The position numbers and the translations under genes were made by a program. A DNA stretch of 64,000 nucleotides from NCBI RefSeq assembly GCF_001704415.2, contig NC_030822.1, positions 54,677,345 to 54,741,344 on the forward strand, in the 5' to 3' direction. Every line of letters begins with the position of its first letter. Within the stretch, counting starts at the first letter, position 1. Below are positions 35,742 to 47,176 of this stretch, one piece after another. The notes under the pieces are model-generated. The model was not told the DNA's origin. It saw only the letters and a list, made by a program, of their open reading frames with translations, and did no database searches. The DNA comes from Capra hircus. Taxonomy: Eukaryota; Chordata; Mammalia; Artiodactyla; Bovidae.

Positions 35742-35959
35742 AGACTGTGTATGCGTACTTAGTTCCTCAGTCATGTCCGCCTCTTTGCAACCCCGTGGAC
35801 TGTAGCCTGCCAGACTGCTCTGTCCATGGGGATTCTCCAAGCAAGAATACTGGAGTGGGTTGCCATGCCCTCCTCCAGGGGCTTCTCAATCCAGGTATCG
35901 AACCCAGGTCTCCCACATTGCAAGTGGATTCTTTACCATCTGAGCCACCACAGAAGCCC
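35742..35959 (-). mobile_element. Bov-tA SINE
   Basis: Starts about 520 bp after the VAIK exon. cctcagtcatgtccgcctct at the left; gagccaccacagaagccc at the right. ccaggagactg and ccaagagactg on either side may be an aged target-site duplication. Confidence 0.92.
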
Positions 35960-37074
35960 AGCCAAGAGACTGACTCTGCATAATGGCAGAGTTTTCTATT
36001 CTACTTTACTTAGCTTCCCAGGAAGCATGCATATTTCATGCCATCATCAAAAATGATTCCTTAGCCTTACTGCAAAAGCAGTGAATCTAATGGCTGGAAT
36101 TTTAAGCCAGATAGGAGAGGAGGACCTTGCCTTAGCAGGCAGGTGGAAGGGATATTTTGGGAGAGGTGGGGCTTTGGGATGCTTCTCAAATTGCAGTGTG
36201 TTGGCAACCATGAGCCCTGCCTGTGTATGAGGCCAGCCCTACTCACTGCTCTCTACCAGAACAGCCAACACCTCCTTCTGCAGGAAGTGGCCACCCACTC
36301 AGTTCGTTTGCTGCTGTTAGTCTGCAGTAAATGGTTACTGGCCCAGACCTGGGATCATGTGTAAGAGTGGAAAGGTTACATCTGAGGCACAACAGGCAAC
36401 CTCTCAGTCTGCTATTTTTATGGAAAAGAAAGCATGTCGTGATATTAATGTATGTTTAAGACTATAGTGTTAGGGCTCTTGTCTGGCGTCACCTGCTCAT
36501 GCCATGAAATGAATTAGATCAGCAGGAGCAGGATTGTTGAAATTTTATCACACAAAGTTATATTGAGCAACACCTCCATTGTGCCTGAGAAGGAAACCCA
36601 TGAAAGTTTCCTGGGGTTGCCTGAAGAGCTGTGTCTGCAAGTTCAGAGCTGATGCTTCCTTCCTATCCTGACAGACAGTAAACTTCTTGACCTCACTTTT
36701 TAAAATAAATCATCTTTTAATAGTTGTAGAGCTCATTATAAAGGCTGACTTTCCTTAAGAGGTTAACTTATAGGTATTAACCTTACCACTGAAATCTGCA
36801 AGTTAACCTTTCTTGCCCAAGATTTCATTAGCCTTTCAGATTTAAAGACTTTCAACCCTGGCTTTGAACATTGCCCTTTTTTAGGCTTGAATTTTGCTGT
36901 CTGGCAGCTGATATTGTTAATGGGAGATTCTGAGCTGCCAAGGTGAGTATGCATTAAGGTAGTTTTTATGTCATTTGCTAAAGCTTCAGTCTCCTTGGGC
37001 TTCCAGAGTAAACCAAATTTAGATAACTATATAGGGAAGCTTTTGAACTCCTGGAAAGCTTAAAAATAAAAAAG

Positions 37075-37145
37075 ATAATAGTCTAAAGTTAAACACAACA
37101 TTGTAAATCAACTCCACTTCAACAAAATTTAAAAAAATTAAAAAA
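37075..37145 (+). mobile_element. L1 3'-end scrap
   Basis: acacaacattgtaaatcaac followed by tccacttcaacaaaattt and an A-rich end is the typical L1 3' tail of this lineage. Confidence 0.6.
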
Positions 37146-37154
37146 TTTACAGTC

Positions 37155-37364
37155 AATAAAGTGAAAGTGAAGTCGTGTCCAACTCTTTGCGACCCCGTGG
37201 ACAGTAGCCTGCACCAGGCTCCTCCATCCATGGGATTTTCTAGGCAAGAGCACTGGAGTGAGTTACCATTTCCTTCTCCAGGGAATCTTCCCGACCCAGG
37301 GATCGAACCCAGGTCTCCTGCATTGTAGACAGACGCTTTACCATCTGAACCACCAGGGAAGTCC
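37155..37364 (-). mobile_element. Bov-tA SINE
   Basis: gtgaaagtgaagtcgtgtcc at the left; atcgaacccaggtctcctgc and aaccaccagggaagtcc at the right. Full length. Confidence 0.93.
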
Positions 37365-37589
37365 ATAAAAGGCCTGGTATAAAGGAGATATACAATGTGA
37401 CATTTTTTTTTCTTGTTTTATTTTTCCTTAACCCTTACTTATGTTTAGGATACTTACTTTTTGTTACATGAGCCAACATATAGAGAGCTTGGAAGCGATA
37501 CATGTAACAGTGGGCTAGTATCACCAGTCTGTAGAGAGTTTTTAAGTTAAAGTGAGAAAAATGACAGTTGTTTCATTGAAAAATTAAAA

Positions 37590-38215
37590 TAATGTGTATG
37601 CATACATTGGAGTACTATGATGCCATTTAAAAGAAGAGATAGATCTATTGTTATAATGGTATTAATGTATAGAGATGTCAAAGTGACTAGGGAATGATTT
37701 GACAAAATAATTCACTGTCAAGTATAGTGAAAGTATAGAACTGTGCTGCCTACTTTGATGGTCCCGAGCTACATGTGGTTGTGTATTAACATGTGGCTCG
37801 CTTGAATGAGGAACTGGGTTTTTACTTTTATTTAATATTAATTTAAATATAAAAACCGGAGCTATTTACAATTAAAAGTGTTTGAAATGATGTTAATGAT
37901 AGTAAAATATAATATTAGAATTAATTTCACCTTTTTCTTTTTACTTTTTTAATGTGCTACTAGAAGAGTTAAAATTGTATGTGAGACTCACATAGTATTT
38001 CTGTTGGATACCACTACCCTAGAATGATATAAAATAAACTATTAACAGAGTTTCCTCTGGGGAATAAATGGAAGGGCTTAATGGAATAATGGAAGGGCTT
38101 AGACAGAGGAAAACCTTTGGTCTTTTGTTTATATACTAGGTCTTTAAAATGTATATAATGAACATTTATACTTATATATTAATACTTTAATAAATATTTG
38201 ACGAAAAGGTAAAAA
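37590..38215 (+). mobile_element. L1 tail split by an hAT-Charlie (MER5-related) element
   Basis: 37590-37737 resembles the end of L1 ORF2 (gcatacattggagtactatg, atgccatttaaaagaagaga). 37738-38024 is a MER5-like hAT copy (actgtgctgcctactttgat, acatgtggctcgcttgaatg, aggaactggg, gctactagaagagttaaaat). 38025-38215 resumes L1 3'UTR (gagtttcctctggggaataa). A 14-nt direct repeat, aatggaagggctta, occurs twice at about 38065-38100. Confidence 0.65.
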
Positions 38216-38804
38216 GGAAGAAGGAGCTGATAACACACCACAAATTTTTAGAAAAGTAGCAAAATAAAGACTAAGATTAAAATACAAATGAGTAGTTTAT
38301 ATCTTTGAGGTTGTTGAATGGAAAGTTGTCATTTCCATTTTTTAAAAAGCACAGCTATATGTAATATCTGTGTAGTTCTTAAGTGATTCCAGTTGTTCTC
38401 CCTAAGTTTTATTTTGGTTAGGTTTTGGGAGGGACATTTTTGCGCTTCAACTGATCAATGATCCAAAACTTCAGGTGACCAAATGTGAACTTTTTGGTTC
38501 TTGGCAGTGTCTTTGTGTCTTTTTGTGGAGCTTAAAAGATTGCCGAGGCCTGCTGGGACAAGGCAAGCACTGTCTCTCTCAAGTAGTAAATATTTCCTAC
38601 TTTTAGGAACTTGGAGGGATACCTGTTTCCCCCCTTCTTAATGACGTTTATATCTGTTCCCTCCCAGCTCTGCAAGTTTGAAGTCTCCTTTAGGCAGAAA
38701 TGATTGTTAGCGCTTCACACGACAAAAGAAAGAGTTGTCGGTCCCTCTCGCTGTGCCGCCAGCCTCTCATTTGTATCACTCTCACTTTCCTGCCTTTGCA
38801 CCAG

Positions 38805-38868
38805 GTCATGGAGACAGAGCGGATGATTTATCTGGTGACAGAATATGCTAGTGGAGGGGAAATATTCG
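38805..38868 (+). CDS. SIK3: SIK3 internal exon (kinase hinge and gatekeeper)
   Basis: This 64-nt exon encodes 21 residues, VMETERMIYLVTEY then ASGGEIF, plus the first base (G) of a split codon, so it ends in phase 1. It follows directly on the previous exon: LYQ joined to VMETER is the normal beta-4/beta-5 sequence of the SIK kinases. The gatekeeper is the threonine of LVTEY (38838-38840), a small gatekeeper typical of SIKs. EYASGGE is the hinge that binds adenine. MIYLVTEYASGGE fits SIK3; SIK1 has MLYIVTEFAKNGE and SIK2 has MLYLVTEYAKNGE. The acceptor is a pyrimidine-rich tract ending gcaccag; the donor is TTCG/gtaagt, close to the ideal consensus. The catalytic loop (HRD) and DFG segments must lie in exons beyond the window. 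Confidence 0.96.
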
Positions 38869-40282
38869 GTAAGTACACCTCTTGCATTCTTTAAACAGCG
38901 ATTGAGCATAGTACGGCAAACTTAGAATAGCTGTTCCCCGCCTTTGTCACTTGAACAGCTGGCACTCGAGGCTGTCCTTCAGTGCTGTCATCTTCTACCA
39001 GCAAAGCAGTTTCAATGATTTTTGAGTCGCCTCTTGAAGTTCTCACCATCTTTGTTTCCTTAGCAAAGGTGGTTTGTTTGTTTCGGTCAGGTGTTGACAG
39101 TTGAGATTAAAGATCTTCAGAAACAAAACATTTCTCTGAACATGAGGGTCTTTCCTATTGCCAGATTCTAGTTGGGGTGACAATATGTGACAGAACCCCT
39201 TCAAATGTGGTGGGCCCCTGCTGTATATGAAAGAGTCTCTCGGAGCAAACAGTCTCACCCTAATGCATTCTTTAACGTTTACTTAAATATGACATGTAAT
39301 TTTATTCCTTACCATGTGTTCACAGTTTCTTTGGTGATTCTTGTAATTTAGGAGATTTTGTGTTCAGTAACTGTGTTTTTTTTTTCCTCTAACACTTAGC
39401 ACAACATTAGAATTAAGCTGGAGAATTTGTTACCAGGAAATAATGTCATTTTGAGGTGGTAAAAACTGGCCCCCCTCAATTTTTCTTTTGGTAGCTGTGA
39501 TAAATGGAGCCAAATAAAGACTAAACTTTCAAACCTAGATTGACATGTCTTTTTATTTTTTAATTTTATTTCTTCTTGGCATGTGAATATAGAAAAGGGT
39601 TTCTTATGTAGTTTAGGTTTATCTAGTTTGTTTTTTTAGATTTTGATTTGGTTTAAGTCTGGATGGTAAGAACTTTTTTAATTTTTAAGATATTGGCACT
39701 TGCTAAGTGCCTAATATATATTAAAAAGCATGAAATCACCATTAAGTGGCATTTTCTTATTAGTGACTGGTGAGTTGTGACTGAAAATTTTTTGATATCA
39801 TGTTAAACTGAAAGCTGATCATTTTATATCTAATAATCTTCAAAATAAGTGTGAGTCTTTTTTTTTGTGAGTCTTTTTAAAAAGAGGTATCATTTCCTAA
39901 TGACGTTTTCACTTGGCTTTGTATTTGCTTATGTATAATGGCAATCTTGGGAGCAAAGAGACCTTGTCATCTTAACATTCATAATAATCAAAGAACCAAA
40001 CACACTGCACATTAGATCTGCCTTGTTCCTTAGAAAACAAATTTCAAAAGTACAGAAAAGATGACAATGCCATGGTCGTAGATTCTTTGTGCCAGGAACA
40101 TAGCTCATGGCATGAGGAAATAGAATGGTACTTCTCATGGTATTATTATAAAAGATCTGGAGGAGGAAGAAATTGCTGTTACCAAAAGAAATGACTGTGT
40201 GCCTGCACAAGGATAGAAGTGTCTCATGAGATCTCGTTTTTAAAAGTATCTGTATCAGAGATGAAAGGATGGGTTTAATCAA
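38869..40282. other. Unique intronic sequence
   Basis: Follows the hinge exon. Nothing coding or repetitive that I can name. Confidence 0.5.
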
Positions 40283-40466
40283 GAATATGCGCTTTGGAGG
40301 CAGCTGCGCCTGGTTTTGAATCACATTGTTGCCACCTATTTGCTTTTTCACTTGGATTCCAGGCCTCACATTCATGGCCTGTAAAGTCAGATCTGTAATA
40401 TCTCGCTTGTAGTTGTGACGATTAAATGAGATAGCACATAGAGAGCCCTAGCACTTTGCTTCCTTT
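40283..40466 (+). repeat. MIR SINE
   Basis: Sense MIR: tgcgctttggaggcagctgc, cctggttttgaatcacattg, ttgccacctatttgcttttt, then gtgacgattaaatgagatag and gagccctagcactttgc. Confidence 0.8.
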
Positions 40467-41653
40467 ACCTCCGGGTAATAGAGCGAGTGGTTGATCGACT
40501 GCTGGCAGGAGAATGCGAGACACTCTGCTGCCCTCCCCAGTGGAACCGGTGAAAGTAATTTAAAAAACCCCTAGACTTCGCCATTTAAAGTCTCTGGAAA
40601 TGGTTCTGAGGGTGAACAGCAACTGAAGAAATATTTATTCAAGAACATCTATGAAAATTTGGTAAGAAATAAGAGAGCTTGTGGTCTTTAAGCCAGTGCT
40701 ACTTCCTTCTTCCCTTCTAGCCAGCTCAGCGAGGTGGAGATTCCAACTCAGCAGGGTTATTCCAGCCAAGACCACAGGCCTTCCCTCTGGCCTCCCCTTT
40801 TCACCTAGACTGATGGATTTCTTCCTGGAGGAACGGGGCATAAACATTTCTCATCCTGCCCTGGCTACCTATTCCTGAATCATGGGTTAGAACAGTTGAA
40901 CAGTGAGGACTCCTTCGTCTGCCCAAGTCATACTTGTAGAGTTTGGGTGAGGCACTCCGAGAATACTGGGACCCAGCTCATTCTTGCTTTATGTTATAAA
41001 CTAGTAGGTCATCTCAAGAGAGGCAAGCAGGGAGAATTTAGAATCTGCGCCCTTTCTCTGCACTGAACTCTGCTCCTAGAGAGGGAGCGTTACTCAAAGA
41101 AAGCTTTGCCATTGTCCCCATGCCTAGCTTCAGAGTCCTGGCTCAGAGATTGGTCCAGAGGGAGAAACACACCATAACACATATAGCTCCTAATTTCTTC
41201 CCGTAGGAACTGACTTCATTTGCAACAGAGAATGAAGAAGTTTAAGCCTGAAGGCACTCATAAAAACAGTGGAGGTTGTGGTAAAAGGCATTTCAGAGGA
41301 GATTTGAGCAGGCTAAACTATAAGCCAGCTAGTTGCAAGCAAGAACCAGGGAATAGAACATCACAAGAGCCTTCTAAGGTCAGAAGAAAAATCAAACACT
41401 AATTTTAGGACCTGTTCCTTCAAAGGAACGAGAATTTGATTAGATTGTTTATAGACCGGTTTATGCTCTAGGGCATTGTTGAAAATAATAGAGCAACCAG
41501 CCACAATTTTTGGATTTTAACAGCTGGGCATGGTTAAAGAAAGACAGGAAGAGAGCTATACCCAAACCATGGTGATCCAGTGGTCTGATGGTAATTGTGG
41601 ATGTAACAAGGATGTGTGCTTCCCTGAGGAATAGCATCAGAAGCTGATCACTA
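40467..41653. other. Unique intronic sequence
   Basis: Small open frames at 40681-40878 and 41220-41402 lack family resemblance and splice support. No repeats that I can name. Confidence 0.5.
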
Positions 41654-41665
41654 TGTATAGGGGAA

Positions 41666-43768
41666 TTCAGTTCAGTTGAGTCGCTCAGTCATGTCTGACT
41701 CTTTGCGAGCCCATGGACTGCAGCACACCAGGCCTCCCTGTCCATCACCAACAGCCGGAGTTTACTCAAACTCATGTCTGTCGAGTCGGTGATGCCATCC
41801 AAACATCTCATCCTCTATCGGCCCCTTCTCCTCCTGCCTTCAATCTTTCCCAGCATCAGGGTCTTTTCAAATAAGTCCACTCTTCGCATCAGGTAGCCGA
41901 AATATTTCAGCTTTAGCATCAGTACTTCCAGTGAACACTCAGGACTGATCTCCTTTAGGATGGACTGGTTGGATCTCCTTGCAGTCCAAGGGACTCTTGA
42001 GTCTTCTCCAACACCACAGTTCAAAAGCATCAGTTCTTTGGCACTCAGCTTTCTTTATAGTCCCACTCTCACATCCATACATGACTACTGGAAAAACCAT
42101 AGCCTTGACTAGATGGACCTTTGTTGGCAAAGTAATGTTTCTGCTTGTTAATATGCTGTCTAAGTTGGTCATAACTTTTCTCCCAAGGAGGAAGCGTCTT
42201 TTTATTTCATAGCTGCAGTCACCATCTGCAGTGATTTTGTAGCCGCCCCCCACACCAAATAAACTCTGCCACTGTTTCCACTGTTTCCCATCTATTTCGC
42301 ATAAAGTGATGGGATCAGATGCCATGATCTTTGTTTTCTGAATGTTGAGCTTTAGGCCAACTTTTTCACTCTTTTTCACTTTCATCAAGAGCCTCTTTAG
42401 TTCTTCACTCTCTGCCATAACGGTGGTATCATCTGCATATCTGAGGTTATTGATATTTCTCCTGGCAATCTTGATTCCAGCTTGTGCTTCTTCCAGCCCG
42501 GCGTTTCTCATCATGTACTCTGTATAGAAGTTAAATAGGCAGGGTGACAATATACAGCCTAGACGTACTCCTTTTCCCATTTGGAACCAGTCTGTTGTTC
42601 TATGTCCAGTTCTAACTGTTGCTTCCTGACCTGCCTATAGGTTTCTCAAGAGACAGGTCAGGTGGTCTGGTATTGCCATCTCTTGAAGAATTTTCCACAG
42701 TTTATTGTAATCCACATAGTCAAAGGCTTTGGCATAGTCAACAAAGCAGAAATGGATGTTTTTCTGTAATTCTCTTGCTTTTTGGATCCAGCAGATGTTG
42801 GCAATTTGATTTCTGGTTCCTCTGCCTTTTCTAAAACCAGCTGCAACAGCTGGAAGTTCACGGTTCATGTATTGCTGAAGCCTGGCTTGGAGAATTTTGA
42901 GCATTACTTTACTAGTGTGTCAGATGAGTGCAATTGTGCGATAGTTCAGTTTGAGCATTCTTTGGCATTGCCTTTCTTAGGGATTGGAATGAAAACTGAC
43001 CTTTTCCAGTCCTGTGGCTACTGCTGAGTTTCCCAAATTTGCTGGCATATTGAGTGCAGCACTTTCACAGCATCATCTTTTAAGGTTTCAAATAGCTCAA
43101 CTGGAGTTCCATCACCTCCACTAGCTTTGTTCGTAGTGATGCTTCCTAAGGCCACTTGACTTCACATTCCAGGATGTCTGGCTCTAGATGAGTGATCATA
43201 CCATCGTGATTATCAGGGTTGTGAAGATCTTTTTTGTACAGTTCTGTGTATTCCTGCCACCTCTTCTTAATATCTTCTGCTTCTGTTAGGTCCATACCAT
43301 TTTTGTCCTTTATTGAGCCCATCTTTGCATGAAATGTTCCCTTGGTATCTCTAATTTTCTTGAAGAGGTCTCTAGTGTTTCTCTTTAGTCTTTCCCATTC
43401 TATTGTTTTCCTCTGTTTCTTTACACTGATTGCTGAGGAAGGCTTTCTTATCTCTTCTTGCTGTTCTTTGGAAGTCTGCATTCAGATGGGTATATCTTTC
43501 CTTTTCTCCTTTGCTTGTCACTTCTCTTTGTTTCACAGCTATTTGTAAGGCCTCCTCAGGCAGCCATTTTGTTTTTTTGCATTTCTTTTTCTTGGGGATG
43601 GTCTTGCTCCCTGTGTCCTGTACATTGTCACAAACCTTTGTCCATAGTTCATCAGGCACTCTTGTCTATCAGATCTATTCCCTTAAATCTATTTCTCACT
43701 TCCATTTTCTAATCGTAAGGGATTTGATTTAGGGGAATAAACTTCCCCTAAATTTAGAGGATTTGACT
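41666..43768 (-). mobile_element. BovB LINE, ~2.1 kb, with broken reverse transcriptase
   Basis: Antisense BovB from the (TTCAGT) 3' end to the region just after the endonuclease domain. It is flanked by TGTATAGGGGAA at 41654-41665 and 43769-43780 (12 bp). On the - strand, reverse transcriptase pieces appear in order: 43146-43659 (TKWLPEEALQIAVKQREV, ENNRMGKTK), 42635-42904 (FVDYAKAF, KLWKILQEM), then 41939-42580 (GVRLGCILSPCLFN, NLRYADDTTVMAESE). These lie in different frames separated by stops and shifts, and the 5' endonuclease part is absent, so the copy is dead. The segment encoding GCILSPCLFN is present, unlike in two other copies. The 5' junction contains filler sequence. Confidence 0.95.
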
Positions 43769-44257
43769 TGTATAGGGGAATAAACTTCACTAAAACAAAC
43801 CAGTCAGTCACTAAACAAACAGATAACAATAATATTCTCCAGAAGGGTGGAGCACCTAGAGGTGCCAGAATGTATTATGTAAAACATCTATATTCCAACA
43901 ATAGCAAACTGTGAAGCATATAAAGAAACAGGAAAGTATGACCCATTTACTGAAAAGGAAAGTATGACCCATTTACTGAAAAAAAAGCAGGCCATAGAAA
44001 CTGCCTGTCAGAGTGACCATATTTATCAAGAAAAGACTTTAGCCATAATGGAAATGTTCACAGACTTAAAGGAACCCACAGTTAAAGTGGTGAAAGAAGA
44101 TATGATTACAGGGTCACTCAAATAAGAATATCAGTAAAAATGTAGAAATTATAAAAAATAATTGAAAGAAATTATGGAATTGAACAGTAAAATAACTAAA
44201 GTGTATCAGAGAGACTTAACTATAGATTTGAACTTGCAGAACAGGAAGTGAATTTGT

Positions 44258-44550
44258 AGATAGATAGGAGAAGGCGATGGCACCCCACTCCAGTACTCTT
44301 GCCTGGAAAATCCCATGGATGGAGGAGCCTGGTAGGCTGTAGTCCATGGGGTCATGAAGAGTCAGACACAACTGAGTGACTTCACTTTCACTTTTCACTT
44401 TCATGCATTGGAGAAGGAAATGGCCACCCACTCCAGTGTTCTTGCCTGGAGAATCCCAGGGACGGGGGAGCCTGGTGGGCTGCCGTCTATGGGGTTGCAC
44501 AGAGTCGGACATGGCTGAAGTGACTTAGCAGCAGCAGCAGCAGCAGACAT
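44258..44550 (+). mobile_element. Bov-A2 SINE (dimeric)
   Basis: Two BovB-derived monomers in tandem: gagaaggcgatggcacccca ... gtcagacacaactgagtgac, linker cactttcacttttcac, then gagaaggaaatggccaccca ... gtcggacatggctgaagtga, and a (GCA)n tail at 44528-44546. It has no tRNA head. Confidence 0.92.
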
Positions 44551-44555
44551 GTTAT

Positions 44556-44795
44556 AGGGCTTCCCAGGGGGCACTAGTGGTGAAGAACCCACCTGCCAAT
44601 GCAGGAGACATAAGAGACATGGGCTCAAGCCCTGGGTTGGGAAGGTGCCCTGGAGAAGGACATGACGACCCACTCCAGTATTTTTGCCTGGAGAATCCCA
44701 TGGACACAGGAGCCTAGTGGGCCACAGTCCATAGGGTTGCAAAGAGTTGGACACGACTGAAGCGACCTAGCATGCATGCATACAGGCGTGCATGC
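44556..44795 (+). mobile_element. Bov-tA SINE
   Basis: agggcttcccagggggcact, agaacccacctgccaatgca, gcctggagaatcccatggac, agttggacacgactgaagcg, then a TGCATGCA-rich tail. It sits directly behind the Bov-A2 copy inside the L1. Confidence 0.92.
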
Positions 44796-46131
44796 ACACA
44801 GGCTTGTTAATGCCAGTTGCAGAGCAAAGAGAAAAATGAGTTAAGAACCATGAACAGACCCTCAGAGAAATGAGAGGTGCAATCAAATGCTCCAACATAT
44901 GTATAATGGGAGCACCAAAGGAAGAGAGAAAGGAGCAGGAAAAATATGCAGGAAAGTAATGGCTGTAAACGTCACAAATTCATTGAAAAACAATAACCTA
45001 CATATCTAGGAATTTCTTCAAAATCCAGTTAGTAGTAAACACAAAGAGGTCCACAAACAGATATATCATAGTAAATGTAATGGAAGTTAAAGACAGGTAT
45101 TGAAAGCATCAAGAGAAAAATGATACATCACTTAAAGGCAATTCCTTAAGTTTTGGTAGTAGACTTTTCAGCAGAAATGATGGAGGCCAGAAGGCAATAG
45201 GATAGCATTTGTAAAGTGCTGAAAGAAAAAGAAAAAAAACCTGTTAACTAAAATCCTATATCCAGTAAACCTGTGTTTCAAAAATGAAGGCAAAGTAGAG
45301 TTTCTCAGATAATCAAGCGCTGAGAGATTTTGTTGCTGACAGAGCCACATTATAAGAAATGCTAAAGGAAGTTCTTCAAGGTAAAAGCAGATGACCTCAC
45401 ATGGTAATTTGAGTTCATACAAGAAAAAAAGGGCACCAATAAATGTCATGTAATCATAAAAGACAGAAGTGACACATACTTTCTGCTTTTTTCTCTTAAT
45501 GTATTTAAAAATAAATATGAAATACATTATTAAGGCTATAGTGTAATATATTTGTCAATAGCAGCACACTGGAGGTGGTGTGTGTGTGTGTGAGAAAAAC
45601 TGCATTAGCCTAAGGAATTCATTATAGATGACACAGAAGTAATTATAGTGGTGTATTGTTGGATTTGTAGCATTAATCAATGTAATTTTATTATAGAAAC
45701 ACTAGAAAAGAGGGTAAAAGAAATGACACTATAAAGGAGAAACACTTCTATGTAACCATCAAAATTAAGCTGGTATAAAATCAGAACCTCATTTGAGTAA
45801 GATAAAATATACATGCGAAACACTGAAGTAGTTACTTAAAAAAATACCCTCAAAAATTGCAATGCAAAAGTCATTAAAGAAATTGAAATGCTTTGTTAGA
45901 AAATATTCACTTAATGCAGAAGAAAGCAGTAATGAAGACTAAAATAGACAAACTATATGGAAAACAAAAGGTAAAACAGCAGACGTAAATCCATTATCAG
46001 TAATTACATTAAGTGTAAATGGGTGGGATAATATAATGCAAAGGCAGTGATTGTTAAACTGAATAAAAACACGTGGTCTATTGTATGCTATCTACAAGAA
46101 ACATACTTTAAATTTAAAGATACCAATAAAC

Positions 46132-47176
46132 ATGATCCGCTGGATCATCGAAAAAGCAAGAGAGTTCCAGAAAAACATCTATTTCTGCTTTATTAACTGT
46201 GCCAAAGCCTTTGACTGTGTGGATCACAATAAACTGTGGAAAATTCTTCAAGAGATGGGAATACCAGACCACCTGACCTGCCTCTTGAGAAATCTGTATG
46301 CAGGTCAGGAAGCAACAGTTAGAATTGGACATGGAAGAACAGACTGGTTCCAAATAGGAAAAGGAGTACGTCAGCCAGGAGAAATATCAATAACTTCAGA
46401 TATGCAGATGACACCACCCTTATGGCAGAAAGTGAAGAGGAACTAAAAAGCCTCTTGATGAAAGTGAAAGAGGAGAGTGAAAAAGTTGGCTTAAAGCTCA
46501 ACATTCAGAAAACGAAGATCATGGCATCTGGTCCCATCACTTCATGGCAAATAGATGGGGAAACAGTGTCAGACTTTATTTTTGGGGGCTCCAAAATCAC
46601 TGTAGATGGTGACTGCAGCCATAAAATTAAAAGATGCTTACTCCTTGGAAGAAAAGTTATGACCAACCTAGAGAGCATATTCAAAAGCAGAGACATTACT
46701 TTGCCAAAAAAGGTCCATCTAGTCAAGGCTATAGTTTTTCCATTGGTCATGTATGGATGTGAAAGTTGGACTGTGAAGAAGGTTGAGCGCCGAAGAATTG
46801 ATGCTTTTGAACTGTGGTGCTGGAGAAGACTCTTGAGAGTCCCTTGGACTGCAAGGAGATCCAACGAGTCCATTCTAAAGGAGATCGGCCCTGGGGTTTC
46901 CTTGGAAGGAATGATGCTACAGCTGAAACTCCAGTATTTTGGCCACCTCATGCAAAGAGTTGACTCATTGGAAAAGACTCTGATGCTGGGAGGGATTGGG
47001 GGCAGGAGAAGAAGGGGACGACCGAGGATGAGATGGCTGGATGGCGTCACTGCCTCGATGAACGTGAGTCTGAGTGAGCTCCGGGAGTTGGTGATGGACA
47101 GGAAGGCCTGGCATGCTGTGAGGCTTGGGGTCACAAAGAGTTGGACACGACTGAGCGACTGAAGTGAACTGAACTG
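46132..47176 (+). mobile_element. BovB LINE, 5'-truncated, with 94-bp deletion, inserted in L1
   Basis: A sense BovB of about 1,045 bp; AATAAAC at 46125-46131 and 47177-47183 is the target-site duplication. It encodes part of a reverse transcriptase: CAKAFDCVDHNKLWKILQEM, then a frameshift, then a 246-residue open frame at 46422-47162 covering thumb and C-terminal BovB (LNIQKTKIMASGPITS, MLGGIGGRRRRGRPRMRWLD). At 46371-46380 the segment encoding QGCILSPCLFN is missing, with the same junction as the copy at 25.65 kb. The YADD region follows out of frame. The open frame is therefore a leftover, not an active enzyme. Confidence 0.95.

Larger units (their letters stand above)
35219..38804 (+). 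other. SIK3: SIK3 intron between the two visible exons
   Basis: A complete intron of 3,586 bp with a gtagga donor and a pyrimidine-rich acceptor ending in cag. It holds two Bov-tA SINEs, L1 tail fragments and an hAT element. The stretch 35960-37074 between the first SINE and the L1 fragment shows no repeat or coding signal that I recognise. Confidence 0.92.

Noticed and set aside
38700..38894. 64-residue open frame containing the SIK3 hinge
   Set aside because: It reads through the intron acceptor and donor. The real coding part is the exon at 38805-38868.
41939..42580. 213-residue open frame with YADD on the - strand
   Set aside because: A fragment of a dead BovB copy. The rest of the enzyme lies in other frames and the 5' part is missing.
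46422..47162. 246-residue open frame resembling a reverse transcriptase
   Set aside because: It is the C-terminal half of a 5'-truncated BovB. The catalytic YADD is out of frame behind the 94-bp deletion and the endonuclease is absent.
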